A stretch of 48,953 nt of DNA from Ignavibacteriales bacterium. GTDB lineage: Bacteria > Bacteroidota > Ignavibacteria > Ignavibacteriales > Ignavibacteriaceae. Where the stretch lies: contig JAGUYG010000029.1 of NCBI GenBank assembly GCA_020061465.1, positions 1 through 48,953 of the forward strand, read 5' to 3'. Made by a program: the position numbers and the translations under genes. The notes beneath the pieces are model-generated. The model ran no database searches and was not told the origin of the DNA. It worked only from the letters and a program-made list of their open reading frames with translations. Each line of letters opens with the position of its first letter. Position 1 is the stretch's first letter. Positions 17,985-28,572 of this stretch are shown here, piece after piece.

Positions 17985-20801
17985 GTGACGCGCAAAAAAA
18001 CAAACAAAGTACCTTTTTCGGATGATTTCATTGAAAAGATAGCCGATGCATCTGCCGGTTATCTTCCAGGTGAATTGTTCGATAAGCTGATAGGTTTGTT
18101 TGAGACAGAAATTTATGGCAAGCCGTTTACAAAAGATTCGGAATCAAATTTACTCCGGATTGTTTTAGGCATGTATAATAAAGCTACCTTCCTTAGCGAT
18201 TGTATTAAATATCCGCACTACGTTGAAATATTAATTACCGTTGCACTTAACAGTAATTATTTAACCGACATATTAGTAAGAGATCCCGAATACTTTTATT
18301 GGATTGCCAATCCTTCTAATCTAAATCAAAAAATCGAGCCGCAAAAATTTGCAACGCAATTAACAAATTCGGCTAATGCATATCATACATTTCAAGCACG
18401 GGTTAATGCGCTTCGTTCAATTAAAAGAAAAGAATTTTTGAGAATAGGATTAAGAGACATTCTTGGAACCAGCAGGCTCGAAGAAACAGTTTATGAACTA
18501 TCGCTGCTTGCTAAGTCTATTACATCTTATCTATTTGATTTATGCCATCAGGAAATTCTGAAAAAACACAAACTCGATATAGTGGATTGCAGATACTGTA
18601 TCATCGCCTTAGGCAAACTTGGCGGCGATGAATTGAATTACAGTTCCGATATTGATTTGTTGTTTATGTACGATAAATATGTTGTGCTGCCAAATAAAAA
18701 AACTTATAGTGAAATTTTAACCGAAGTCATCTACCTTTTTATTGAATGTGCTACTTCGATAACCGAATCTGGTTTTATTTATCGGGTTGATTTACGACTT
18801 CGTCCCGAAGGAAGAAACTCACCTCTGTGCGGCAGTATGATAGAATATTTGAGCTATTATGAAAGCAGAGGTGAAGATTGGGAACGTCAAATGCTTATCA
18901 AGGCTTCTTTTGCCGGAGGAAGCGAAGAGTTATACAATCAATTCATTGGCTATCTTACAAATTTTATATATCCAAAATCTTTTTTATTTACTCCAACCGA
19001 ACAGATTAAAATGCTTAAACAAAACATTGAAAAAAATTTATTGAGTGAAGAAAATATAAAGCTTACCCCCGGCGGAATTCGAGATATTGAATTTTCTGTA
19101 CAAGCTCTACAGTTATTGAATGGAGGAAGAATCGAAGAGCTTAGAATACCTAACACACCAAAGGCAATTGAAAAGCTTTTAACTAATAAATTGATTAGCT
19201 CCAATGAGGCTGAAACTCTTCGTGAAGCTTATAAAATTTACAGACGCACCGAACATTATCTTCAATTAATGAATGATAAACAAACGCATACTATTCCGAC
19301 CGAGGGTGATATATTAAATAAGTTGAGCGCATATCTTGGTTTCGCTTCCCATGCTTCTTATTTAAATGAAATTAAAAAGCATCGTTCACAGGTTAAAAAC
19401 ATTTACCGTTCGATTGTGGGAGATGAATCAAACGCAAGGAGGTCGTCAAGTTCAATTGAAGGAATAAACTTTGAAAACAAAAAAAAGGCTGAGAGCGACT
19501 TAAAATATTTGCGTGATGGAAAAGGTCTCCTGGGTCAAAAACAAGTTGACCGAAGAGCATTAACCGAATTTAAAGCAATAGAGTCTCAATTAATAAATTA
19601 TTTGAAAAAGGCTGCAGAGCCGGATTTGGTACTGCAAAATTTTGTTAGGATAATAAGATTCGCCAACTTTCCGTCGATCTGGTATAAGGAATTTAAAGAC
19701 CGCAAATTCTTTAAATCATTTTTAAATATCTGTGAATTTTCTCAGAAAACCGTAGACCTTTTTGCTGAGGATAAAGATTTGAGAGAATATCTATTAACAC
19801 GAAAAGCGTTTGAGAAACTTGATACCGAGAGTCTTAATAAACTTACGCAAAAGAAATTTATATTCGCTCTGTTAATTCAATTTACGTCGGGACTTATTTC
19901 TGAAGTAAAAGTTTCCGAACTATTAAAAAAATATTTCCAGCAAAAGATAACCGGTATTGCAGAAGAGCAGCTAAAATCAAATACCGCATCCGGTTTATAT
20001 TTCATAGGGGCTATGGGCAGCTTCGGCTCAGGTGAGATGACGTTCAATTCGGACATTGATTTAATATTTGTAACCGGCTCGTCAAAAAATATGAATCGCC
20101 GGCAGCAATCATTTCAGAAATTATTGGATGCAGTCAGAAAAGAAATTAAACCGGTTGAGATCGACAGCAGGCTGCGCCCCGAAGGAAGAAGCGGTCTTTT
20201 AGCTTGGGATATCGATTCCTATATTTCATATATCGACAAACGAGCACGCATTTGGGAATTGCAGTCTTACTCAAAATTTAATTTCGTTTGCGGAAATGAA
20301 AGTCTGTATAAAAAATTAGCTAATTTTATTTCGACTAAAGCATCATCGATTGATATAGATAAAATTAAACGAGAAATGCTTGAGATGGGCAGAAAGATAC
20401 ATCGGCAGGAAAGTTTATCCATCACAAATAGATTTAACATAAAGAAAGGGATAGGGGGTCTTTCCGATTTAGATTTCATCGTTCAATATTATCTGCTCAA
20501 TGATAGTAGACTTTTTATTTCCGCTATGGGTAAAGAAGTAATAAAAACACTGTCATTATTATCAAAAAAGATTGGCAGTAAGGAAAGTGCGGAATTAAAA
20601 AGAATTTATTTGTTTCTAAAAAAAACAGAAATGGCAAACCAGGTTGTTTTTAACAGCTCGCTTCCGGTTATATCCTTTGAGGCAAAAAAATTGAAACTGC
20701 TTTCGGCTTTCTTGGGCTTTAACTCTTCAAACGAATTTCTTAAGATGCTAAAAGAAAGTACCGGAAGAATAAATGCATTATTACAAAATTTATTAAAGTG
20801 A
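17985..20801 (+). CDS. glnE: Bifunctional glutamine synthetase adenylyltransferase/deadenylylase GlnE
   Basis: A 938-residue enzyme that attaches AMP to, or removes it from, glutamine synthetase. Both nucleotidyltransferase domains are recognisable: GKLGGDELNYSSDIDLLF (210-227, deadenylylase half) and GSFGSGEMTFNSDIDLIF (about 675-692, adenylylase half). Each keeps the paired Asp residues and is followed by a RLRPEGR motif. Length matches the family (about 945). The start is a GTG preceded directly by an in-frame TAA, so no longer start is possible. It overlaps the next gene by four bases. GlnE is not usual in Bacteroidota proper. P-II lies across secA. Confidence 0.95.
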   Translation: MTRKKTNKVPFSDDFIEKIADASAGYLPGELFDKLIGLFETEIYGKPFTKDSESNLLRIVLGMYNKATFLSDCIKYPHYVEILITVALNSNYLTDILVRDPEYFYWIANPSNLNQKIEPQKFATQLTNSANAYHTFQARVNALRSIKRKEFLRIGLRDILGTSRLEETVYELSLLAKSITSYLFDLCHQEILKKHKLDIVDCRYCIIALGKLGGDELNYSSDIDLLFMYDKYVVLPNKKTYSEILTEVIYLFIECATSITESGFIYRVDLRLRPEGRNSPLCGSMIEYLSYYESRGEDWERQMLIKASFAGGSEELYNQFIGYLTNFIYPKSFLFTPTEQIKMLKQNIEKNLLSEENIKLTPGGIRDIEFSVQALQLLNGGRIEELRIPNTPKAIEKLLTNKLISSNEAETLREAYKIYRRTEHYLQLMNDKQTHTIPTEGDILNKLSAYLGFASHASYLNEIKKHRSQVKNIYRSIVGDESNARRSSSSIEGINFENKKKAESDLKYLRDGKGLLGQKQVDRRALTEFKAIESQLINYLKKAAEPDLVLQNFVRIIRFANFPSIWYKEFKDRKFFKSFLNICEFSQKTVDLFAEDKDLREYLLTRKAFEKLDTESLNKLTQKKFIFALLIQFTSGLISEVKVSELLKKYFQQKITGIAEEQLKSNTASGLYFIGAMGSFGSGEMTFNSDIDLIFVTGSSKNMNRRQQSFQKLLDAVRKEIKPVEIDSRLRPEGRSGLLAWDIDSYISYIDKRARIWELQSYSKFNFVCGNESLYKKLANFISTKASSIDIDKIKREMLEMGRKIHRQESLSITNRFNIKKGIGGLSDLDFIVQYYLLNDSRLFISAMGKEVIKTLSLLSKKIGSKESAELKRIYLFLKKTEMANQVVFNSSLPVISFEAKKLKLLSAFLGFNSSNEFLKMLKESTGRINALLQNLLK

Positions 20802-22765
20802 AAAGAATGTACAAATTATTTAAAAATAATTTTGAAGCCATCACCGGTGTAATAGCATTCATATTTTATGTGATAACCCTTGCTCCCTCAACCATTCAGA
20901 TCGATTCCGGCGAACTTGCCGCCGTTCAAGCATTAGCAGGGATCGCGCATCCCACCGGCTATCCTCTGTTTACGATAGCGGGTTATTTATTTTCGTTTCT
21001 TCCTTTCTCTGCCTCTATAATATTTCAATTAAATATTTTATCTGCTTTGTGGTGCACTTTAGCAGTTGTGATGTTTGTGAAATCTGTTAAGTTGATCTTA
21101 GATAATATCGATAGGTTAAACGTTGTAAAAGTAAAAGTTAGTCCTAAACAGTCTCGAAAAAAGAAGCAAGAAATTAATGCAAAACAATCGCCTTCCGAAA
21201 GCGAATTTATAATATCCGAAGACAAAAAAATCGCCGCGGCTGTTCTCTCGGGCTTGATGCTGGCATTCAGCAGAACTTTCTGGTTTCAAAGCACTTCAGT
21301 AGAAGTTTATTCTCTTCACATTTTTTTGATGAGTTTGATAATCCTGTTTTTAATTAAAGGGTACTTGTTAGCTCAGTCTTCTCCGGAAAAAGTTCATTTT
21401 ACCGCATGGCTGATATTTGCTTTTATTCTTGCTCTTGGATTTACAAACCACATGACGACTCTTTTAATTCTTCCCGGAACTGCATTTCTGTATTTTAATA
21501 AATATCGATTTACTTCGGTGAGTTTCAAGCGCATAGGAATCATGGTAGCGTTATTTGCTGTGATGCTGATTATCTTTTATGCTTATTTGCCTATCCGTGC
21601 ATCGCAAAATCCGGTTATAAATTGGGGTAACCCTGTTGATTTCGAAAGATTGATTAGGCACATAAGCGGCAAGCAATATCAAGTGTGGCTTTTCTCTTCC
21701 GCCGAAGCGTCGAAGAAACAATTAGTGTATTTCATTAACTCTCTCCCATCGGAATTCAATATCAGCTTATTTATCGGCTTTATCGGATTGTTCGCTTCAT
21801 ACGTATTAGCAAGAAAAATGTTTTTCTTTTTAGCGATTACTTTTTTTACAACTGTATTGTATTCTATAAATTATGATATCAATGATATTGACGCATATTT
21901 TCTGCTGGCTTATGTAACAGTAGCTTATTTTGCCGCATTCGGAATTATACAGATTTTAAAATTTCTTAAGTCAAAAAAATATGGATATGCTCTTCCAGCG
22001 GGATTAATAATTACATTTATTGCAGTGCAGGCATATTTTAATTTCATCAAAGTTGATCAGAGCAAGACGTTTACATTTGAAGATTATACTAAAGCTGTCT
22101 TAGGCAGTATTGAAGAAAATGCAGCCATATTCAGTTATCAGTGGGATTATTTTATTTCGCAGTCATACTATTTTCAATTCGTTGAAAATTACAGAAGAGA
22201 TGTAAAGATAATAGATAAAGAGCTGCTTAGAAGATCGTGGTATTATAATCAATTAGAAACTGCACATCCCGGGACTTCAAGCGGTGTGCAAAAAGATGTC
22301 GAACTTTTTTTAGAAGCTTTGAAGCCGTTTGAAAGAGGCGAAAATTATGATTCAAACCTACTTGAAACTTTATTCAGACGAATAATGACAGGCTTAGTAA
22401 AAACAAATATCGAAAAGGGAGAATACTACATCGCTCCGGAAATTTTTGAGAATGAAATGCAAAGAGGCGAATTTTCTTTACCGGAAGGATTTACACTAGT
22501 ACCACATTTATTATTGTTCAAAGTTGTTGATGGGAATGACTATGTTCCGGCACCTGATCCGGATTTTTCAATCAGATTCCCTCAAAACAGAAATAGATAT
22601 GTGAACTTTATTGAGAGTATGGTGGGCTCAATGCTTGCAAGAAGAGCACTTTATGAAATGCAATTTGATCGTGTCGATAGAGCTAAAATTTATATTACCA
22701 AAATCCAAAATGAATTCCCGAATTACTCGCTGCCGCCAGGGTTAATAGAAGTATTGAGTAAATAA
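20798..22765 (+). CDS. DUF2723 membrane protein (protein O-mannosyltransferase-like)
   Basis: A 655-residue polytopic membrane protein. The N-terminus carries the DUF2723 signature: ITLAPSTIQIDSGELAAVQALAGIAHPTGYPLF, with the DSGE acid pair expected to be catalytic in GT-C-type glycosyltransferases. About ten hydrophobic helices run to residue 410; a lysine-rich loop (about 110-135) is probably cytoplasmic. The last 240 residues are soluble and may face the periplasm. It probably moves a sugar from a polyprenyl carrier to protein or lipid. It overlaps glnE by four bases (GTGA); a start at the ATG at 20807 is also possible. Confidence 0.85.
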   Translation: MKRMYKLFKNNFEAITGVIAFIFYVITLAPSTIQIDSGELAAVQALAGIAHPTGYPLFTIAGYLFSFLPFSASIIFQLNILSALWCTLAVVMFVKSVKLILDNIDRLNVVKVKVSPKQSRKKKQEINAKQSPSESEFIISEDKKIAAAVLSGLMLAFSRTFWFQSTSVEVYSLHIFLMSLIILFLIKGYLLAQSSPEKVHFTAWLIFAFILALGFTNHMTTLLILPGTAFLYFNKYRFTSVSFKRIGIMVALFAVMLIIFYAYLPIRASQNPVINWGNPVDFERLIRHISGKQYQVWLFSSAEASKKQLVYFINSLPSEFNISLFIGFIGLFASYVLARKMFFFLAITFFTTVLYSINYDINDIDAYFLLAYVTVAYFAAFGIIQILKFLKSKKYGYALPAGLIITFIAVQAYFNFIKVDQSKTFTFEDYTKAVLGSIEENAAIFSYQWDYFISQSYYFQFVENYRRDVKIIDKELLRRSWYYNQLETAHPGTSSGVQKDVELFLEALKPFERGENYDSNLLETLFRRIMTGLVKTNIEKGEYYIAPEIFENEMQRGEFSLPEGFTLVPHLLLFKVVDGNDYVPAPDPDFSIRFPQNRNRYVNFIESMVGSMLARRALYEMQFDRVDRAKIYITKIQNEFPNYSLPPGLIEVLSK

Positions 22766-22771
22766 GAAGAA

Positions 22772-23860
22772 TTATTTCGCTGCTTTTAGCAATTCTTTTC
22801 GTCTGCTCTCGGTAAGTTCATCGGCGGTAAAGAATGATTGAAGCGTTACATCCATCTGCTGGATGAGATTTCGCTTATAATATTTTGGCGCATAAACCGA
22901 GCCGTCTAACATATATATCCGATTAGTCTTCTCATCGAAAAAAGTATAATTAACAAATGGTCCTCCCATGCCTTTGATATTCAACTCCCACAATCCTTGA
23001 GTAAAAATGGCATACTTGCCTTTGAAGTTTACTTCATTTGTGGTGAAATAATCTTCGGCAATATGAACATAAGCTTCATCCCAGGTTGTTCTATAAAATT
23101 TTTCTGTGATTCTGTTTCTAATAACACGGATGGAATCGACATTTAGATAAGCCGGCGAAGCATCATCTATCCAATGAACAAATATCCATCTTTCCATGTC
23201 GCTGCCGGGTGAACGCCTAAGCCATACGAAATTATCATCGTGTTTATTCATCGCAAGTTTGTAATCCGCTTGCACATAAATTACCCACCCGTAATCTTGA
23301 AGCAGTTTTCCTTCAATTTCTTTTTTCTCATAAGTCGGATTGTATAAACTTTCATATAAACGTTTATCCGAAATTTTTTGATATGCATATAAAAGATTAT
23401 CACCGTTCCGAAGGATTTCAAATTCAAGCTGCTGGATAGAAGGACCGGTCATAAAGGTTACAAGCTGATTTTTTGCCCATATATTATATTTTTGAATAAA
23501 GTAAGAACTGTCGGATAAAATATTTGCTTTTGACGAAGAATCTAGAATTGCATCGATAAATTCAGAAGTTACAGAACCGGAGTTAAGGGGAGCGGCAATT
23601 ATAATGTTTTTTCGGTTTTTAAATTTTTCTAATTCAATTATCGGTTTTGGTTTCAGAGTAAAAATCTTTTCAGGCTGGGGCGTAAAAATTTCTTTTTGAA
23701 ATACCGTTTCAAGTGCGAGACGGAGTTCCTCATATTCAAGCGAATCGGCAAAAACATAAATTTCATCTTCTACCCCTCTTGCCGGTTTATTTGCAGGGTC
23801 GCATGAAACAAGAAGTAATGCCAAAATTATAGATAATATGAAAGACAAGTATTTTTTCAT
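22772..23860 (-). CDS. DUF4837 family lipoprotein
   Basis: A 362-residue predicted lipoprotein; the signal ends LALLLVSC with Cys20 as lipidation site. The rest is soluble, mixed alpha/beta. Features match DUF4837, a family found mainly in Bacteroidota: IYVFADS near the start, NIIIAAPLNSGSVTSEFI, NIWAKNQLVTFM, and the WLRRSPGSDMERWIFVHWID block. It is the last gene of the greA-led cluster, two bases after the kinase-like gene. The function is unknown; location is the envelope. Confidence 0.85.
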   Translation of the reverse strand: MKKYLSFILSIILALLLVSCDPANKPARGVEDEIYVFADSLEYEELRLALETVFQKEIFTPQPEKIFTLKPKPIIELEKFKNRKNIIIAAPLNSGSVTSEFIDAILDSSSKANILSDSSYFIQKYNIWAKNQLVTFMTGPSIQQLEFEILRNGDNLLYAYQKISDKRLYESLYNPTYEKKEIEGKLLQDYGWVIYVQADYKLAMNKHDDNFVWLRRSPGSDMERWIFVHWIDDASPAYLNVDSIRVIRNRITEKFYRTTWDEAYVHIAEDYFTTNEVNFKGKYAIFTQGLWELNIKGMGGPFVNYTFFDEKTNRIYMLDGSVYAPKYYKRNLIQQMDVTLQSFFTADELTESRRKELLKAAK

Positions 23861-23862
23861 TC

Positions 23863-24531
23863 TTATACCGGTACGTTTGATAATACAAGTTGAACATCAG
23901 GTAAAAATATCAGGTAAAGAACCCACATTGCAGCTCCTATTGCAAGCGGTATCGAGAGATTATCGTCTGCGAATCCGAAAGAAACATTTTCAACGATAGC
24001 ACCAACTGCCGCTGCTGCAATTCCAATCATATATTCTGTCAATGATCCTTCAATCTTTGGGGTAAACAAAACTACGACGCTTGCACTAAAGAAGAATGCC
24101 AAAGTTCCCTCAAAACTTTTTGCCAGGAACTTCCTTCTTCCGAATTTTCTTCCTATCAAAGCTGCAAGGGAATCGCTTATGATTAGTATGCTGAAGGCAG
24201 TTACAAAAAAAATCTTAGGGAATATTAAAATGCAAGTTAAGGCTGAAATGAAGACATAAGTTGCACCATTTAGATTTCTTCTTTTTGAATCTACTTCGTG
24301 CTTTCTGAGCAGAAATCCAAAAATTTTATAGAACAACTTTCCTAAAGGAGGATACAAATAGCGCCCTACATCAAGAGCGATTGCAATAAAGGTTAGAATG
24401 CTAAGAATAATAATCCCATCAGAGCGCGGAATGAAGTAGTATATAACCGGAATGGATAAGGAACAGAGATGAATCAGCTTGCGGACTAATTCATCTCTAT
24501 AATTAATAGTCCCATTGTCAATTTGAGTCAT
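23863..24531 (-). CDS. Diacylglycerol/polyprenol kinase-like membrane protein
   Basis: A 222-residue protein with about six or seven membrane helices. It matches the CTP-dependent dolichol/phytol/diacylglycerol kinase family: [20 protein letters not shown] at the start, [25 protein letters not shown], the conserved [30 protein letters not shown] block (about 118-147), and a C-terminal [27 protein letters not shown]. This block binds the nucleotide in yeast relatives. The bacterial substrate is not known; an isoprenoid alcohol or diacylglycerol is likely. Its start overlaps the ftsH end by 14 bases, so translation is coupled. Confidence 0.85.
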   Translation of the reverse strand: MTQIDNGTINYRDELVRKLIHLCSLSIPVIYYFIPRSDGIIILSILTFIAIALDVGRYLYPPLGKLFYKIFGFLLRKHEVDSKRRNLNGATYVFISALTCILIFPKIFFVTAFSILIISDSLAALIGRKFGRRKFLAKSFEGTLAFFFSASVVVLFTPKIEGSLTEYMIGIAAAAVGAIVENVSFGFADDNLSIPLAIGAAMWVLYLIFLPDVQLVLSNVPV

Positions 24532-26578
24532 CTTTGGCGACGGATTCTTTTTGTTTTCGATGCTCCATCAGTTTCTTGACATGGTCGGGAACTACATCGG
24601 TTTCTTCAGCTTCAGAGCTTCCGTTCTTCTTGAGCGGTGGCAGGTTTTCTCCCCGAATAAGAGCATCTATCTCATCGCCGTCTAATATTTCTCTTTCAAG
24701 CAATTCGAGGGAAAGCTTATGCAGCAGATCAATCTTATCGTGTAAGATTTTTTCAGCACGGTCCATGGCGCTGGTAACAATTGTTCGGATTTCTTCATCT
24801 ATTTCAATTGCAGTTTTTTCGCTATAGTCACGGTGCTTCTGAATTTCTCTTCCTAAAAATATTTCCTCTTCTTTAGCACCATAGCTCAATGGTCCGAGCT
24901 TCTCACTCATTCCCCATTCGCAAACCATCTTTCTGGCAATGTTAGTTGCTTTTTCGATATCATTTCCTGCACCTGTAGTGTAATGACCGAAGACAATCTT
25001 TTCGGCTGCACGTCCGCCCAAAGCATAAGTTATTATCGATTCAAGATAAGATTTTGAATAAGTATGTTTTTCATCTATCGGCAGATAGCTTGTAACACCT
25101 AATGCTCTGCCGCGCGGAATAATTGTTACTTTGTGTACAGGATCGGCTTCAGGAAGCATTCTGGCAACTAACACATGTCCTATTTCATGATATGCGGTGG
25201 TTTTCTTTTCCGCTTCGGAAATAATCATACTTTTACGTTCCATTCCCATCATCACTTTATCTTTAGCCTCTTCGAAGTCAATCATTTCAACTTTTTGCTT
25301 ATTCTTTCTTGCGGCAAGAAGGGCAGCTTCATTAACCAGGTTAGCTAACTCGGCACCTGCTAAGCCCGGGGTTCCTTTTGCCAAAACTTCAAGGCTAACA
25401 TTTTTGTCTAATGGTATGTTTCGGGTATGCACTTTAAGAATTCCTTCCCTTCCTTTTACATCCGGTCTGTCTACTACAATTAGCCTGTCAAATCTGCCCG
25501 GGCGCAGGAGAGCAGGATCGAGCACATCGGGACGGTTGGTAGCGGCAATAATTATTACACCGCTGTTCTGTTCAAATCCATCCATCTCAACAAGAAGCTG
25601 GTTAAGAGTTTGTTCTCTCTCATCATGCCCGCCGCCTAAGCCTGCACCGCGGTGTCTTCCTACAGCATCAATTTCATCAATAAATATTATACATGGTGCA
25701 TTTTTCTTTCCTTGATCGAAAAGGTCTCTTACACGGCTTGCACCGACACCTACAAACATCTCAACAAAATCGGCACCGCTGATTGAGAAAAATGGCACAC
25801 CGGCTTCACCTGCAACAGCTCTTGCCAGTAAAGTTTTTCCGGTTCCGGGAGGACCTAAGAGCAAAACACCTCTTGGAATTTTACCGCCTAATTTTTGGAA
25901 TTTGGTCGGTTCTTTTAAGAATTCGATTATTTCTTCAAGTTCAAGTTTAGCTTCGTCTGCTCCGGCAACATCTTTGAATGTTATTTTAGTGCCTGTTTGT
26001 GTTATAAGTTTTGCCTTACTCTTTCCAAAGGAAAAGATCCCTCGAGTTCCGCCGGCAGAGCCTTGCATTCTTCTCATTATAAAAATCCATACGGCTATAA
26101 TTATTATCCACGGGATAAATCCGACCAAAATATTTAGCCATTCGCTTGACTCTTTTTCAAAAGAATATGCAATCTTTTTTTCTCTCCAAAGAACTTCCTG
26201 ATCTTTTATAATTGGCTCGGGAAGATAAACCAAAACCTCCTTTACGCTAATTACTCTATTACCAACAGTTATAGATTCTTCAGAAAGAAGCTCCGCTTTG
26301 AAATAATAGTCATTAATATCTGTTTTGGTAATAGTGGCTCTTGCTATTTTATTTTCATTAAGCAATCTTTCGTACTGATCGTAAGGAATTTCGACATAGT
26401 TAGTTGTACCGGTTTTGAAGAGCTGCATAACAATTACAGCCGCTACAATAACCGCTCCCCAGCCAAACACAACACGTATTATCTTTGACCAATCAAAATT
26501 ATCATCCGGCTTTTTAGGTGGTCCTCCGCCTTTGGGTAATTTCGGAAATTGCTTCTTTTCGTTTTTATTTTCTGCCAT
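24518..26578 (-). CDS. ftsH: ATP-dependent zinc metalloprotease FtsH
   Basis: A 686-residue membrane-anchored AAA+ protease for quality control of membrane proteins and some soluble regulators. Two membrane helices (about 34-54 and 150-170) flank a small periplasmic domain. Walker A is GPPGTGKT (242-249), the pore loop [17 protein letters not shown], Walker [11 protein letters not shown] (DEID 301-304), [24 protein letters not shown], and the zinc motif HEIGH (464-468). The C-terminal coiled region ends in a charged tail. It follows hpt by 21 bases, the tilS-hpt-ftsH order seen in many Firmicutes. Confidence 0.98.
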   Translation of the reverse strand: MAENKNEKKQFPKLPKGGGPPKKPDDNFDWSKIIRVVFGWGAVIVAAVIVMQLFKTGTTNYVEIPYDQYERLLNENKIARATITKTDINDYYFKAELLSEESITVGNRVISVKEVLVYLPEPIIKDQEVLWREKKIAYSFEKESSEWLNILVGFIPWIIIIAVWIFIMRRMQGSAGGTRGIFSFGKSKAKLITQTGTKITFKDVAGADEAKLELEEIIEFLKEPTKFQKLGGKIPRGVLLLGPPGTGKTLLARAVAGEAGVPFFSISGADFVEMFVGVGASRVRDLFDQGKKNAPCIIFIDEIDAVGRHRGAGLGGGHDEREQTLNQLLVEMDGFEQNSGVIIIAATNRPDVLDPALLRPGRFDRLIVVDRPDVKGREGILKVHTRNIPLDKNVSLEVLAKGTPGLAGAELANLVNEAALLAARKNKQKVEMIDFEEAKDKVMMGMERKSMIISEAEKKTTAYHEIGHVLVARMLPEADPVHKVTIIPRGRALGVTSYLPIDEKHTYSKSYLESIITYALGGRAAEKIVFGHYTTGAGNDIEKATNIARKMVCEWGMSEKLGPLSYGAKEEEIFLGREIQKHRDYSEKTAIEIDEEIRTIVTSAMDRAEKILHDKIDLLHKLSLELLEREILDGDEIDALIRGENLPPLKKNGSSEAEETDVVPDHVKKLMEHRKQKESVAKDDSN

Positions 26579-26599
26579 GATTTTTATTAGCGTTCTTTT

Positions 26600-27163
26600 T
26601 TAACTTGATTGATTATTTAAAACATAAATCGCTCTTAGATTACGGAATTTTTGCATATAATCTAAACCATATCCGATAACAAATTTACTCGGAATATGGA
26701 ATCCAATATAATCAATTTTCACGTTATATTTAAGGCTTTTAGGCTTAACTAATAGCGATACAACCTTCATACTTTGCGGTGAATGTCTATCAATTAGGTC
26801 TTCCATAAACTTAATTGAAAGACCCGAATCGACAATATCTTCAACTATCACGATGTCTCTTCCGTTTATATCGCAATCCAATTCTTTTAAGAGAGTGACT
26901 CTGCCGGAGGAAATTTTTTCATCGCCGTAACTCGACAGCTTATAAAAATCTACTTCACAATCAATGGAGACATTTTTTATCAAGTCGGAAAGAAAAACAA
27001 AAGCTCCGTTTAACACGCCGATAAATACAGGAACTTTCCCTTCATAATCTTTTGAAATTTCGGCGGCAAGCTCTTTTACCCTTGCTTGAATTGTATCTTC
27101 ATCAAGCAACGGGACGAATAAATCTTTACCTATTATTATTTGATCTTTTATTGCTTCAGACAT
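26600..27163 (-). CDS. hpt: Hypoxanthine phosphoribosyltransferase
   Basis: A 187-residue purine salvage enzyme: hypoxanthine or guanine plus PRPP gives IMP or GMP. The PRPP-binding signature VIVEDIVDSG is at 105-114. The PVFIGVLNGAFVFLSDL loop (about 45-61), the DFYKLSSYGD flexible loop and the late DYIGFHIPSKFVIGYGLDY base-binding segment are all present. Length is normal. Its start lies inside the end of tilS (16-base overlap) and ftsH follows. Confidence 0.96.
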   Translation of the reverse strand: MSEAIKDQIIIGKDLFVPLLDEDTIQARVKELAAEISKDYEGKVPVFIGVLNGAFVFLSDLIKNVSIDCEVDFYKLSSYGDEKISSGRVTLLKELDCDINGRDIVIVEDIVDSGLSIKFMEDLIDRHSPQSMKVVSLLVKPKSLKYNVKIDYIGFHIPSKFVIGYGLDYMQKFRNLRAIYVLNNQSS

Positions 27164-28572
27164 AATTGGAGTGCTTTCCTCGACTTTGTTGTTACTTTGA
27201 ACCGGTCATCTATTCTAAATCCTATAACCCAAATTATCTCTTCCTTACCTAAGGTTCTCTTTGAAGAAACCTGGGTGCGATTCAGACTGCTGCAAGTAAG
27301 CAATAATTGTTCTTTTTTTATATGCACCGGTACTTTTTGCTCATTAAGGAAATCGGAGATTTTTTTAGTGCCTATTGAACCAAGAGGGATAAATTTATCG
27401 CCTGCTTTCCAGCGCCTGATTAAAAACGGAGTAGCAATTTTATCGGCGTCTATATATTCAACAAACCTATTTCCCGAATATTTTTCCGGCGGATTAATTG
27501 ACGTCGAAATATAAATAGTTTTATCGTCAATATTAATTGTTTCCCCTGGATTAATTTTCTTGCTCACAAATCTTGCGGACTTCTTCGCTTTACTTAATCT
27601 AATTTCATTTCGCTCTCTGATTGCAGTGTAATTTCCCGAAAGATTAACTTTTTTACCGGCATCTTTATCTATCAGTAAAATAAGTTTTGAAACATCATCA
27701 TAACCAACGGTTATTTCCGTTTCCATTTCTAAGATCCTTTTTAAGGCTTCGCCTAAAATTTCTTTCTCTATTTGCTTTAATGAATCTACATTTAGAACGG
27801 ATGTGTCACCTTCGTTTTTAACTGTTGATAAAATTGCCTCTGTTATTTTATTGCCTATATACGCCTGAAAATCCTTGAGTATTAAACCTAAAGTGAAAAT
27901 ATTCTGATCGAATGAAGGATTCAACTTTTTCTTAATTAAGGGAATTATCTTATTCCGCAAAAAGCTTCTTTCATTTTCATTTTGAAGGTTAGTTTTATCA
28001 ACTCGAAATTTTATTTTGTTACGCTTAAGATAATTCAGAATCTCATTCTTGCTTAATGCTAACATGGGACGGATAATATTTCCCCTTTTAATTGGAATAC
28101 CTGTCAATCCATTTAAACCGGTTCCTTTAATTACGTTTAGTAAAATAGTTTCGGCATTATCGTCGCAATTATGTGCAGTTGCAATTTTATTAAAGCCATT
28201 TTCGGAAGCAATTCGAGTAAGGTAATCGTATCTTAAAATTCGTCCGGCTTCTTCTTTAGAAAATTTCTTATGCCTTGCAAACGAAGGAACATCTTCCGAA
28301 GCTGAGAATAATTCAACATCAAGCGAATCACACAATTTTTTGCAGAATGCTTCATCTTTATCTGCTTCTTTGCCGCGAATCTTATGATTTAAATGGAAGG
28401 CTGCCATTTCGAGCTGAAATTTTTTTTGAAATTTTTTTAAGAGATGTAAAAGCAGAACAGAATCCGGACCGCCGCTTAGAGCAACTAAAATTTTATCTTC
28501 CCGATTAATTAAATCATAATCCGTAATGAATTTAAGAAATTTTTGTTCTTCTTTAGTCATCAATTCAGTCAT
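27148..28572 (-). CDS. tilS: tRNA(Ile) lysidine synthetase TilS
   Basis: A 474-residue enzyme that converts C34 of the CAU-anticodon tRNA-Ile to lysidine so that it reads AUA. The PP-loop ATP pyrophosphatase motif SGGPDS is at 33-38 (ILVALSGGPDSVLLLHLL). HLNHKIRGKEADKDEAF and ATAHNCDDNAETILLNVIKGTG are the other family marks. The C-terminal substrate-binding domains follow (RRWKAGDKFIPLG-type element near residue 400). Its start abuts the ribE stop, and it overlaps hpt by 16 bases. Confidence 0.96.
   Translation of the reverse strand: MTELMTKEEQKFLKFITDYDLINREDKILVALSGGPDSVLLLHLLKKFQKKFQLEMAAFHLNHKIRGKEADKDEAFCKKLCDSLDVELFSASEDVPSFARHKKFSKEEAGRILRYDYLTRIASENGFNKIATAHNCDDNAETILLNVIKGTGLNGLTGIPIKRGNIIRPMLALSKNEILNYLKRNKIKFRVDKTNLQNENERSFLRNKIIPLIKKKLNPSFDQNIFTLGLILKDFQAYIGNKITEAILSTVKNEGDTSVLNVDSLKQIEKEILGEALKRILEMETEITVGYDDVSKLILLIDKDAGKKVNLSGNYTAIRERNEIRLSKAKKSARFVSKKINPGETINIDDKTIYISTSINPPEKYSGNRFVEYIDADKIATPFLIRRWKAGDKFIPLGSIGTKKISDFLNEQKVPVHIKKEQLLLTCSSLNRTQVSSKRTLGKEEIIWVIGFRIDDRFKVTTKSRKALQLCLKQ

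Noticed and set aside
25197-25715. 172-codon open frame on the plus strand inside ftsH
   Set aside because: Antisense to the FtsH AAA+ and protease domains; serine/arginine-rich composition typical of a shadow frame.
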